64,000 bases of DNA from Coniella vitis (taxonomy: Eukaryota > Ascomycota > Sordariomycetes > Diaporthales > Schizoparmaceae). Position numbers and translations under genes: made by a program. This document shows positions 12,227-23,521 of the stretch, one piece after another (the stretch's first letter is position 1; each line of letters starts with the position of its first letter). The notes beneath the pieces are model-generated. The model did not search any database. It was not told where the DNA came from and worked only from the letters and a program-made list of their open reading frames with translations. The stretch spans positions 992,001 to 1,056,000 of the forward strand of contig WUJK01000009.1 in the NCBI GenBank assembly GCA_011317545.1, in the 5' to 3' direction.

Positions 12227-13420
12227 TTAGTCCTCAGCATCAGCCTGGACCTTACGAACAATGTCGACGACCATAGGGAAGAGCTTCTCAGACTTCTGCA
12301 AACCACAGACTTCAGAAACAATCTCCTCGGGCTTCATGGTAGCCATCTTCTCGGCAAGCTCCTTGGACTCGTCATCGCCCTCGACGTTCTGGAAGCGGAA
12401 GGCCATCTCAGCAGCATCCAGGAGACCACTGCAGTCCTTGCCCATCTCAGCCAGGTGGGCAGCAGGACCAATGAAACGCTCCTTGCGACCGAGCTTGCGG
12501 AGAGGGGCACGGCCGACACGCTCGACCGCGTCCTCGAGGTGGGGGTTGCCGATGCGAGAAATGATCTTCTTGACGTAGGCGGCCTGCTCCTCCTTGCTGG
12601 TGGAGTGCTTGGAGGTAATGAGCTCGGAGGTGTTCTCGAGGGCCTTCTTAACTTCAGCCATGATCTCCTTATCCTGGAGGGCATCGTAGACGGTGCGCTT
12701 CTTGCGGTTGTAGCCGTGGTAGGCGGCGGTAGCGTGGCCAGTGTTGACAGTGTAGAGCTTGCGCTCAATGTAAGGCTCGAGGTTGTCGACCCAGTTGATG
12801 CCCTCAATGGCGGGGTGCTTGCCCTCGAAGGGCAGCTGCTCAACGACCCACTCGTAGAACTTCTCGAGCTTGACGTTCAGGCCGGCGTCGGGCTCCTGAG
12901 CAGGGACAATTCTGTCGATAGCAGAGTTGGCGTAGCGGACACGCTGGTTGTGGGTGTCGAGAAGTTCGACGGGTGTGTTCTTGGGGTCCTTGATGTGGTC
13001 AGCCAGAGCGGTGGTGGCGTTGATCATGTTCTCGCAGGCAATGACAGCCAGAGGCGCGCGGTCATCAGATCGCTTCTGGATACCCTTGGCAATGGCAGGG
13101 GCAATGAACTTGAGGATGTTGGGTCCAACGGAGCAGGTCACAACGTCAGCAGTGGCAATCTCGTCGACCAGCTGCTCAGGGTGGGTGGTAGAGTTGATAG
13201 CACGGTAGTTGGTGATGGTTTCCTCGACAGTGCCCTCTGTGCCAACCTCAATGACCTTGTACGACTTGCTCTCGTTGAGCTGATCGACAACTTTGGTCAT
13301 CACATCAGCAAAGACAACCTCGTATCCGCTGTTGTGCAGGAAGCAGGCAACAAAGCCACGGCCAATGTTGCCAGCACCAAAGTGCACAGCCTTCAAATTC
13401 TTGGTGTTTGAAGAAGTCAT
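12227..13420 (-). CDS. mpdA: Mannitol-1-phosphate 5-dehydrogenase
   Basis: A single exon of 397 residues. It interconverts fructose-6-phosphate and mannitol-1-phosphate with NAD(H), the first step of fungal mannitol synthesis in the cytosol. The N-terminal Rossmann motif is VHFGAGNIGRGF. The catalytic region of the long-chain dehydrogenase/reductase class is visible as DNLEPYIERKLYTVNTGHA, with the conserved Lys in ERKLY. VGRAPLRKLGRKERFIGPA is typical of the C-terminal domain. Length agrees with the roughly 390 residues usual in fungi. The start is the first ATG, eight residues before the conserved KAVHFGAGN. No intron is needed. The coding sequence has strong C-ending codon bias, consistent with high expression. 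Confidence 0.97.
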   Translation of the reverse strand: MTSSNTKNLKAVHFGAGNIGRGFVACFLHNSGYEVVFADVMTKVVDQLNESKSYKVIEVGTEGTVEETITNYRAINSTTHPEQLVDEIATADVVTCSVGPNILKFIAPAIAKGIQKRSDDRAPLAVIACENMINATTALADHIKDPKNTPVELLDTHNQRVRYANSAIDRIVPAQEPDAGLNVKLEKFYEWVVEQLPFEGKHPAIEGINWVDNLEPYIERKLYTVNTGHATAAYHGYNRKKRTVYDALQDKEIMAEVKKALENTSELITSKHSTSKEEQAAYVKKIISRIGNPHLEDAVERVGRAPLRKLGRKERFIGPAAHLAEMGKDCSGLLDAAEMAFRFQNVEGDDESKELAEKMATMKPEEIVSEVCGLQKSEKLFPMVVDIVRKVQADAED

Positions 13421-15049
13421 TGTGAGAGTGTGTATGTGTATGAAAGTGGTGTCAAGCTTGACAGAAGGATTGTAGTAGGTGGGGTCTTTGACAGACGATG
13501 ATCAACTTTGCTGAGTGCGTGGATTGGCAAAGAAGTGAAGAACAGACGACGATGGTGGTGGTCGAAGTCGGGTTGTTGGAAAGTGAGGTGTGAAGAAGAA
13601 GAGGGTGGAAAGTGGTGGTGTAATTTGTTTGATGGAGAGGGGAAGGAGGTCGGCATGAACAAAGGGAGGAGCTGGGTGACGATGTTTATATGGGTTGGAC
13701 AAGCGGTCGCTTTCTGAAGAGTGTGCTGAGGGGTTTCGTGAGTTGCCAAGTGAATGATCATGCAGGGATCAAGGTCGCACCCCTCCATGGCCATCGTCCC
13801 TGACGTCGCTCAGAGCTGGGGTAGGTGGACGCAAGTGGGTAGGTGGGGCGCGCCCACCGTTACCTGGCCATTACCAAATCGTACGTTCCGTATGTGCACT
13901 CCCCCCTGAACACCTTCCGTTCAAGTACCCAAGAGTGGGGCACCGATCCTAACAGACGCCCGCCTATACCGGGGCAGAAAGTGATAGAAGCCCATGACGG
14001 TCACCACATCTGACTTCGTGCAGCAGTGGGGTCCACCTCCCTGGAATTGTGGTCCTTGCAGAGGGCTTAATGAAGCAGTCGGGGGCAGTCTGTCGGGCCA
14101 AAACGGCGGGCGCCCTTGAAACGATGGCCAGGCTGCGCCCGCTTGACGGCCAAGCAGGAATTGGTCGCCGTCATGCCCTCAGAGCGACATCACCTGCAGC
14201 TCGCGCCGCCTATTGGGCGAAGGCCCTGCGGCTCGCCGTCATCATAGTACGTGCCTCCATAGTACCATGTAAGTACTGTACGATGTATGTGCGACTGGAC
14301 TTGGAAGTGGGAACAACCACACGAAATAGCACGTGCATTCTCACGATGCTCGTCGATTCCCGACTGTATGCTCTCAGACGTTCATCTCTTGGAATCATGA
14401 CTGATATGGCTGGGTTACGACAGTGATCAGTTTTGCAGCGTGATAAAGCACCGAGTAAAATTCCTTCACATACTGCATCAGGTGACTCAACACACGAGGG
14501 AGGGTGGGTGTACCAGACTGTCAGGCTACAGAACTGAACTATCATGTACGGTATCGTCAAATTGTCCTTGTCCTTGTGCACTATAGTAGAATGCCGTGAT
14601 GTCCGGGTCAAGTCCCGGCGTATGCACGACCGAAATGGTAAAATCGGCCCGGAAGTGGGTGCTGCCGCCAGTCAAGACAACCCGGGCAATGACGGGCTAT
14701 AATTGCTGGGGTTTGGGCCATGTGAAGAAAATCTCGATACAATAACGTGAGAAGCAGAGCTAGCCGGCCGCCAGCCTTGACAAGGCAACAAATGGCCTGG
14801 CTGGCTTCTGATTACCCAGCCGCTCATACCCAACAAAGGCTATCAAAACAGCGGGCCGTTCCCAAATCGACCGTCCCATCAGTGGGTGTTGCCGTGCACT
14901 TACCGTTGTTATGGACTGTGATCGGCTGGGGAGCGTCTTTAGCCCGTCGGTGCCAAAATTTTCCCCTGTCGGTCAATTGGGGAGTTGGGAAGTAGGAGGA
15001 CGTCAAGGATGGAAACACCAAAAAAAAAAAAGAAAAAGAAAAAGAAAAA

Positions 15050-15080
<31 letters not shown>

Positions 15081-18000
15081 AAAAAAAAAAAAAGGACAGA
15101 CTTCTTGTGCTACGTCATTTCCTCGATGATACAGCTCGGTTAGCAGGTCGCAGAACCGTTTCGTACTATGTAATCACTTACACATATACCCGTTCTACAT
15201 GGTACTTTCCCGGTCTACGCGCGCTCCTAACTACTATTACAACTGTATTGGCTACGGGCGAATATTATTTAGCGTGCAAAAGGCTGACCCGAACGGCGGC
15301 CATGGGCAAATGTAGAGAGCCTGGACCCTTTGAGTGAGAACTCGTGCGTGCGTGCCGGCTGGCGATGTTGACGTCATTCCATCTTTGAGGGAGTTGATGG
15401 TCCGTGCATAGCGCCCCTTTGCCCCCTGTTGCTGCTGGATACTGCCTTTCTTCAGCTGTTTGTTGTTGCGCGGCTCAGACAAAACACAGAAACGGCAGGC
15501 GCTGAACGGATAGCATCCCTTCCCTTCAGAGGAGTCCTGAAACAGCCTGCAGCTTTTTAGTTACTTAACGCATATGTGTGTGAACTCCCCAGCTCTGCGA
15601 GCCTGCCAACGCAGAGAGGGCAACCCCGGCCCTGCATACTTCGTATGAGGGGCTCACCCGCACTTTCCCCCAGACAGCAGGCTGCGGCTGCCGATCGCTG
15701 CCAGATGACGACAGGCCCGGGTGCGAAGCAGCCAGCGGCTCCACACCCTGGCCTCGACTGCCCACACCATTGCGCCCCTGAGTCATGCTTGGCCCACGGC
15801 AAAGCCCACGCGCCCTGGGATGCTCTTCCCGCCAGCCAGCGCCTGGTCACTGCCCAAACGGCAACTCACGACACCCTCATCTTTGGTCAATGCGTGCTTG
15901 CTGGCTCTGAACAGCACGCCGCCTTATCGGCCCCGCCCCTGGTGCCCTCTCTGCTAACGAGCCTGCACGTGCCAGTTCGCATAACGCAGAGAGGCCCCGC
16001 TCGCGAATCCTCCCGACTTTTCACAGTGTCGGCTAGTGTGTGGGTTGTAGTTTCCTGCACCGCCCACACTACTATACGTTGCATAGTAATGACTGATGCT
16101 TTCCCTTTTGACGGTGACTGCTATGGTATGTGGTCTTGGCGCATTGGCCTCTTGGCCTCGGCTTGCCCCGCCGCCGTCTCGTTTGTGGCTAGCCGGTCGG
16201 CCACGGTCAGCGTTTCACGCCCCAAGCGGTCACAGCAGAGACCGTCGTGGCTGTCGTGACCGTCTCGACCCGTGCCGATCAGCCAAGGCAATCCCCGAAC
16301 GACTGCTATCTCTAGGTGACCGCTACTATATAGTTATGTACTTTACCGGATTAGTGCAGAAACAACAGCTTTTGTCTGCAACGCTGGCATGGATTCATAC
16401 CATCACACCGCAGCAACCAACCGTGCACGTTTGAGACAGGCCAGCCCAAAAATCCAACCCGCCCCAAGACATGGACATCCAGTCAGACCGGCCACACCTC
16501 CGAAGCAACGACGCTTCTCAAGTGCACCATCCCATCCAGTACTCGGTGCTTCCAGAGTCGTATTACCGGTTTGGGCTGCCGGCTCCCTGCCTGCGGAGTG
16601 CCGAAGCAACATACGATCAAGCTCTCTGAGGCCTGCTTCGACACTCTTCGCAATCCAACAACTTGACGACCTATTTCAGACATCACGATGCAACATGTTT
16701 TCTGGCGGGGTAGGCGGGCCGCGCCAATGTCTGCTGCGCGACTTTTCTCCAGGGGGCACCTCCTTATCTTGTTCCGCATGGAGACTCCTGCAGTCCGCAG
16801 CGCTCCCGTCGAGCCGTGTCGTCCTGTGATTGTCCACACAGCCATTCGGCGCTCCGGATCCCTAGAGACCCACTCTCTCCGCAACTCCACACCCCCATAC
16901 TCGTGGAAAACGGACCGAGTCGGCGCCAGGGGTGCTCAAGATAATGGCCAACCTCTCGAGTCAATAACCACGTGCACCAGTCGACCGTTTACGTGCCCGT
17001 CAAGAACCGCGCTGACAACAATATCTGCTACCAGAAATGCCTCATGGTTACAGTGGTTTGTGTGTGTTCTGGCTAAAAAGCGCTGCCACCAATTGGTACC
17101 AGTTCAGGCCTCGAATGCCTGCGTCATGATTGGGCAGAACCGCCCAAGTGTGAAGCCGGTTTCGTCCGAATACGCACCACCGTTTGGATGTCGAACCGCG
17201 ATTGCACTGCCACACCTGGCAATGGCGTTTATCAGGTGTGCATAACAAATAATGAGGCTCTCGCTCTCGTCATTTTGCTTTGGCATGAAAATTGCTTGGG
17301 AATCGCCTATTTGCTGACAAGAATGGCAGGCAAGGTCACTGCCTGGACATGGGATCTTCTACCTCGGGAGTCTCCTATGCTGGACCGCCCCTGGCAAGCT
17401 GGCCAGTAGGCAACGAATGAGCTTCTGGTGGGCAATTGATAACTACCCAGCTGTCTAACCGTCTACGGCACTTTGCATTGGTGGCCTTGTCAGTCCTGCT
17501 ACACATCCTCGTCGTTGTTTATCCGAAACTCGCGTTCGTCAATGCCACGTTGAGCACACCAAGATGTCTGTCAAAAGGACCTTGCATGTGATTATGATCT
17601 AGCTGATAACACCCTCTGAATCGGCATCCTCGGCTTCAATTGTGTCAAGTGAGCATACAGTTTGGTCTGCTTACGAGACTAACATGGGCGACAAGTGGCC
17701 ACTTGTTTAGATCGAAATCAGAACGAGCTCGTTCTCTCCAACATTTCTGGTTTAAGGTATGATCTGTAAAAGTGTTTGTCTTGAGTGCCAGAATGACTGA
17801 TAAGCCTCCATAGACAAATGTAATCGACGCAATGTCTTGCGATTGAAATTCCGGCAGCCATTATAGGTCAGGATACACAACTCGCTGCTTGCTGTATCCC
17901 GACCACTTCACCTGCGAATAAGTGGAGCCATAAGTGTAGATCGTTCTATACTATGTTCTTCCTGTCATCAAAAGCCAGTGGCCCTTAACCGGGTATAGTG

Positions 18001-18201
18001 GCGTGTCAAAGCGTGAGCATCATTGGGTGCAGTTGTTCCTCACAAAAGATATAGCTTGCAGTCGCGGCGCTCCCGTCAAGGCGTTATAGCACACTTCCAA
18101 AGCATCAACCCACAAGAGACGTTGGAAATTTCCGGTTTTGAAGCGGACAAAGTCTGCGAGGTGGCCTGCATTTGCAGTTCTCAGCTCTTCCATTTCTACC
18201 A
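13421..18201. other. Gene-poor spacer, 4.8 kb
   Basis: Nothing here could be assigned to a gene family. The part nearest 13420 should hold the dehydrogenase promoter. An A-rich tract runs from about 15018 to 15094. The section 15.5-17.4 kb is relatively GC-rich and has overlapping frames on both strands without domain signatures. A frame from 16471 (54 codons, starting MDIQSDRPHL) continues as protein-like sequence in a shifted frame (EACFDTLRNPTT), which could be an eroded gene, but this was not identified. Confidence 0.4.
15018..15094. repeat. A-rich low-complexity tract
   Basis: About 77 bases made almost entirely of A with scattered G, in a spacer with no gene. It could be the poly(A) trace of an old retroposed sequence, but no flanking target-site duplication was evident. 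Confidence 0.85.
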
Positions 18202-20140
18202 TCAGTTTCTGCGGCTGCTCGAACCCCATGTGTCTTTGCTGACACCCTTGAAAATCGCTTTCATTGTGCCTCTGCTCTCCCAAAGAGGCCAGAAGATGCA
18301 CAGGCAGGCGCTGAACCATACCCAGATAAAAGACACCACACACCATCCGATGAAACCGGCTCGGGTAAACTTCCACTCTGTACCAAAGAAGGTGAACGGC
18401 ACGAGAATAAGCGCGATGGCCCAATAGACGATGTTGAAGGCATATGCGAGCTTTGTTGCTCTTTGCGCCGCTACAGGATCCATTGGCCTCGAGTAGGATG
18501 CTTCAAGAAAGTCCACAACAGCATTCCCAGTGGCAATGATAGTCTCTGGCGTGGGATCCGAAGACGGCTGCTTTTCGGTATCCGGAAGCGACAGAGATCC
18601 TGCTTCATGGCCTGCTCGTTGAGGCGCCACGCCAATGGCGTTGTCGACGTTGCCTCTCTCATCCGTTGTGCTCGACGCAGCATCTCGCAGTGGTACACCG
18701 TGCAAGATCTTGTGGAGTCGTCTCTTGGCCTCGGGATCGTTTTGAGCATCGGCCGCACCCCATTTCGCAGGGAAGGCGTAGCTCATCACAAACGCCACAA
18801 CCACACCAACGCAGCACGATGTGATGTTCCCTGCGACAGCATTCGTCACATCTCCCGTTGTTGTGACATTGATGGCGCCGCTCCGCAGTTTAGTCACGAC
18901 AAACCAAGCAACCATTCCCAGAGCAAAGCCTACCCACGGGGACACGATCGCCGCCACAGAAGACATGGGCTCCCACAGCAGAATCAAGCCCACGGGGATC
19001 GCTGCGCCACCCACAATAACGCCCAGGACAGTCAGAATCCAGGTTATATTGATACCTACTGCGTTGAGCATGCAGCAGAACGCAGCCAAGACTACCGAAT
19101 AGATGATGATCCCGACGTGGCTCACACGGACCAGCTGCTCAGCCGTCGCTGTGGGCTTGAGGTACGTTTTGTATATATCAAAGGTGATAAGGCTGGACAC
19201 GGCAATCAGCTCCGCGCTGGTGGATGAGGTGACAGCCATGAATAAGAGCAGCAGCATCAGACCGGCGCCACCGCGTCCTAGCAGCGCGATGGCCGTAGCA
19301 GGCGAAGAAAGACCGCTGCCGTTTTGCGCGGCCGACAACGGGTTCGGGTACGTAGGAAAGGACGGGCTCGCCGTCAGAGCTGCGCAGCCGAGGCCCATTG
19401 CCGTTGCGAAGCCAAACGGAATGCCGTACCAGGCCAGGCCACCAAACAGATAAGCCTTGACGCTTGTCTCGGGCCGCGAGGCAATGGCGCGCTGCCAATA
19501 GGCCTGGTCAAGCCAGACGTTGCAGAAGCCTGCGACGAGCAAGTCAATGGCAAAGACTAGCCCGTCGTTGGACTTGAAGGTGAGGTAGCTCCCGCCGTGC
19601 GCGTTGCCCTCGATGGGCATGGTTTCCGTTGCTGCTTGCAGTAGATCGTAGAAGCGGCTGATGCTGCCGACCTGCGGGCTGGTCGCATAAATGCTAAACC
19701 CAAACGTCAAGATGGCGATGAACAAGATGACAGTGTGCGTGTAATCTGCGATGAACGTCGAGCGCAGACCCCCGGCGATCACGTACGCGGCGACGACAAG
19801 CGGGATGAGGAAACACGCCGCGTAGACGTTGACGCCCGAAAGCGCGGCGACCACTTGGGAGCCCCCCAGGACGAGGCACGAGCCGACGAGGAGATTTGTG
19901 GCCACCGCGAAGAAGAGGTAGGTAAGGTGGTTTGCGCGGCCGTGGTGGGCGAGGATGATTTCGGGGAAAGTGTGGGCGCCGGGTGCTTGGGTTTTAATTT
20001 TGATTGCGATGAGGGAAAAGAGGAGGATTTGAGAGGAGCCTGTTGCTGCGTACCACATGGGACCGCCAATCTGTTTTGTTTACGGGTGTTATATGAGTCA
20101 GTTCGTTTTGGATAAGAGGATTCGAAGACGATGTCACAAG

Positions 20141-20195
<55 letters not shown>

Positions 20196-20654
20196 ATGGG
20201 GAGGGGGCGCCAAAGCGGGTGGGTGAGAGAAAAGGTTGAGACGTACACCGTAGGAGTAAGCAAATGTGCTAGATGTCAAGAGGGTGCTGCTCCATGTCCA
20301 AGAGGAGACGATACCGGCGGCGATGAGGCCTGGTTTGACGCTGCGGGAGGCAGTGTTGAATTCCTCGGGTTGCGAGGTTGAGTAGGTGGTATAGCGATTT
20401 TGGAGGTAGGTGATTGTAAGCCTGCGGGGTTAAGGTATCATGTTGGTCATTTATCTTTTGCTATATTGCTTTTTCCTTTTTACTGTTTTGTTGCTCGGAT
20501 CGAGAGGGTGATGAGTGGAATTTGTGTTGATTGACTGACTGACTGACTGGCCAACTTACATTAGCAGGGCAAAAAATGCGCCGATGCCTACGACGATGCC
20601 GTAGCCTACGCCCTGGCTTAGGACGCGGATGCCATCTCCGTCCCCGTCTGCCAT
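18202..20654 (-). CDS. DUR3: Urea active transporter, sodium:solute symporter family (DUR3)
   Basis: Three exons, 20654-20560, 20421-20247 and 20070-18202, give 712 residues; yeast Dur3 is 735. The family is a plasma-membrane proton-coupled urea (and polyamine) transporter. N-terminal signatures are SQGVGYGIVVGIGAFFALLM and GLIAAGIVSSWTWSSTLL across exon 2, then GGPMWYAATGSSQILLF at the exon 3 start, and later VAGFCNVWLDQAYWQRAIAS and AVTSSTSAELIAVSSL. About 15 membrane segments can be counted; a hydrophilic loop (about residues 550-625) precedes the final pair. Intron 2 carries a run of 51 A on the plus strand. GATA sites lie upstream, in line with nitrogen control by an AreA-type factor. 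Confidence 0.95.
20143..20193. repeat. Poly(A) run in DUR3 intron 2
   Basis: 51 consecutive A on the plus strand, poly(T) in the sense of the gene, inside the intron 20071-20246. Exact length may be affected by assembly. Confidence 0.9.
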
Positions 20655-20890
20655 GCTGCAATGCCGACCTTGAGCGCACAATGAGGGGTTTCACTACTTT
20701 CAGTACTCCTGGTTGGGTATGTTAAAGGTCATATACGGTCAGCAACTGTGTTGAGGCCAAGAATATAGATTGTCACGGTACATTCCCGAGAGAGAGAGAG
20801 ACATTTGATGTTGATACAGGTGTTGCGTCGCGGATGCGTATAAATAATCACCATTCCCCCGTCCAAGAGGCATTTAAAAGACCATTCTCA

Positions 20891-21118
20891 TTATCAAAAT
20901 GTCTAGATGAGAGGCCGGCTGACTGTCTCTGATAACGATCCAGGCATTTTTATCTATACAAGATCGCCCGATACATTATACATGATACGAGAACGGGTCC
21001 GTGGGGTGGGCTGCTGCAGTACGACTGACAGTTTTGCCAGTACTATGTAGCTCTGGCAAGATCCAGGCCACAATGATAAGGAGTGCGGGTGCCTTATCCG
21101 GATTGACGATGATGATAA
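20891..21118 (-). promoter_or_regulatory. Cluster of GATA-factor sites upstream of DUR3
   Basis: Five sites with core TGATAA, GATAAG or their complements: TTATCA at 20891, TGATAA at 20930, TGATAAG at 21074, CTTATC at 21093 and TGATAA at 21113. They lie 240-465 bp upstream of the DUR3 start. Fungal nitrogen regulators of the AreA/NIT2 class bind HGATAR, often in pairs. Regulation is inferred, not shown. Confidence 0.5.
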
Positions 21119-21680
21119 TGAGTGAGGTAGCAATGGGCAAACTTGTTCTTTTGCTGTATGCTCCAGTCCCCTTTACAGGCTCCGCCTTTTGCTCATGTGG
21201 ACATGCATGAAACCCGTTTTGTTTTCTCTGCTTTTTTTCTTTTTTGTAAATGAATGAACCTAACTGCTAAGCAAGGGTTGCAGGACCGGGGCAATACCAT
21301 GACATCAGGGCGATGTCTCTTTTTTTTTATGCTGCGGAGATGTTGCTGGATATAACTTCGGGTTTGAGGGGGACGGGGGTGATTTATTAGTTTTTTGATA
21401 TTTCGCCGCTATATAATACGCAGGGAAGTAAGCAAGACCAGTAAGTATATTAAAAAATATATTTATTAGACAATATTGTCGTTGGCGATAAGCGGTGAGA
21501 AAAAGGGAATATTTATGCATGAATCTTATGGATATTATTTGCCTATAAATATAATTCATCAGCAACAGTTTAGAGTCAGCAAAAGCTGTGCAGTGTACAA
21601 TAGCATCACTTCATTCCGAATTTCTTTCTTTCTTTCTTCTATTCGTATAGTCGAAGCAGTCTTACTGTGGGCTTGTTTTT

Positions 21681-21681
21681 T

Positions 21682-21717
<36 letters not shown>

Positions 21718-21719
21718 TC
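21681..21719. repeat. (TTTC)n microsatellite
   Basis: About ten uninterrupted copies of the tetranucleotide in a spacer. Confidence 0.95.
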
Positions 21720-22311
21720 ATGCTTTGTATTCTCTGCCTGCGCAGATGTTTTCAATTCCGATTAGCTCTGTGCCAAAAAAAAAAAAAAAAACAAGTAAGC
21801 ACCGTAAGTCGGGCATATATATTTGAGTTTGCTGACGAAGCCACCTGGCGTTGGCGTGTTCTTTTTGGGCATCGTGCTAGGTAGGAGTTGACGTGTACAT
21901 GTGGGTTGATGGTACGCGTTTTGAGTACTTTTGACACCGGCACGTTGATATTTTTGTGCCTTTGCTGATGTGGTGGTGGTGGTGGTGATGGTGTCGTCAG
22001 ATTCTCGTTTACACAAGTGATAGGTTTTGATGTTCTGGTGTGTGTTGTGTGGTTCCTTCTAGTAGTACTCTTGAGCCACTGAGAGAATGAAAGCATGGAC
22101 TACATTCTAGGCCTTTTCTTAACACACGAAGATGGGTTGGGTTCACGGATTTGCTAAGATTGATAGTGATTGAACGAATGAATAGTCGGCGTGTCAGCTT
22201 GACAACAGGATTTGCTTTGCTTAGATCTTTTTGCTTCAGGGTTGGGTTGTGGAAAGCCCCTTTAATGTCTCTTCGACGCAGGATAGAGGAAAAACTCTAC
22301 TCGCACGTAGC

Positions 22312-22312
<1 letters not shown>

Positions 22313-22346
<34 letters not shown>
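22313..22346. repeat. Poly(A) run
   Basis: About 34 consecutive A in a spacer; not near a recognised gene end. Confidence 0.9.
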
Positions 22347-22350
<4 letters not shown>

Positions 22351-22954
22351 GCGTTCCATTTGTGATAAGAACACGCGAGCATAAGTGTTGTGAATTTGGA
22401 CCTATTTGATACGATTGATGGAAAAAAGAAAAAAAGGAGTTGTTTCTTCTATTCAAGTGATTCAATACCTCAACCTACAGCAACATCAAGGTATGAATAG
22501 TGCATTAGTTTTGAAAATTGTCGAGTCCATTGAAACAGTTCAATCAAAAGAGATTCAAATCAAATGTGGGTTTTGATTCATTTTTCCTTGTCGTGCTGCT
22601 GCTCATCCTCGATTTGAACTCCTCTTCATACAGTAAACGCAGAATCCCGATCCTTTGGAAAAGTGAAATAAATACTTTCCAACATGTTAATACTGCAAAC
22701 GCTTTAAATTCCTTCGTCCTTCGCCCAAGTATCATTTTTCTCCCACACAGTGTCACGCTGCTGTTCCTGCCCTGCTATGCGACTCGAAAACAGAATCAAG
22801 AGCACAAGCCCCCCATCGCTGCTTTGTAAAGGTAATTTTTGCCCAAACGCCTCGAAATAATCCCCCCCAAAAAAGAAGAAAAAAAGTCGTATCACACCAT
22901 CGTGGTGTCACTCCATGTTCACTTTTCCACCATCCCATTGTGGACGGTTGGGAA

Positions 22955-23370
22955 TCAGACGCGTGCATTCGTAGAGACACCACCGCCCTGTTTATGCATT
23001 CTATGTTAGCCCTATTCCGAAACAGACAGACAGACAGAAAGAAAGAAAATATATTTCAAAAGAGGAGGGAGGGGGGATCTCGAGAAACCCAGGCCGAGAA
23101 AAAAAAAGGGGGCATGTTAGATATACTTACAAATCCATACTTGTAGAGGTACTCGTCTGCTTCTCGAGCACGTCTGGCCTGGTAGGCCTTTTGCTTGGCC
23201 TGTTCAGCGCTGTGCTCGTTGGCAGAAAAGATGGAGCTGGCGCTGCTGGATTCTGAAATGGTTTCGTAGCGTGGTAGGAGCGAGGAGAGGTCGTCGGCCT
23301 TTCTGGAGCTGGATGAGGAGGAGGAGGAGGAAGAGGAAGAGGAGAGAGCGTTGCGGAGGCTGAAGGTCAT
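22955..23370 (-). CDS. Small Ser-tract protein of unknown function
   Basis: Two exons, 23370-23131 and 22987-22955, join in phase 0 to give 90 residues. The donor is TTT|GTAAGTATA and the acceptor AAACAG|GGCGG, both good fungal sites. The protein starts MTFSLRNAL, has a run of 13 Ser, then a charged segment (EQAKQKAYQARRAREADEYL) likely to be helical, and ends YKYGFGGGVSTNARV. No membrane segment or signal peptide is seen. The compact charged helix with a Gly-rich end looks under selection, but I do not recognise the family. The first exon could also be read without splicing, ending in the intron. A (GA)n tract lies about 105 bp upstream of the ATG. Confidence 0.6.
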
Positions 23371-23474
23371 TGTGCTTGTGGAGGTGAAGAGTAGTTTCGA
23401 GGTGATGAAGGTGGGTATATTGGCGGTTGGTCTGAGTACTGCTCGATGTAAAAGGCAGGATATGGTTGTTTGAC

Positions 23475-23521
<47 letters not shown>

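Larger units (their letters stand above)
20655..22954. other. Spacer between DUR3 promoter and a small Ser-tract gene
   Basis: About 2.3 kb with the GATA cluster, a (TTTC)n tract at 21681-21719, a GGT-rich tract near 21966-21987 and a poly(A) run of about 34 at 22313-22346. The section 21.4-21.6 kb is AT-rich. No gene was recognised; the frame at 22518-22829 (+) has no domain. Confidence 0.5.

Noticed and set aside
12455..13411. 318-codon plus-strand frame opposite the mannitol dehydrogenase
   Set aside because: Antisense shadow; repetitive Leu/Val/Gly composition with no domain.
15576..16259. 227-codon plus-strand frame
   Set aside because: No domain, unusual Cys/Ser/Pro composition and overlap with equally long frames on the other strand.
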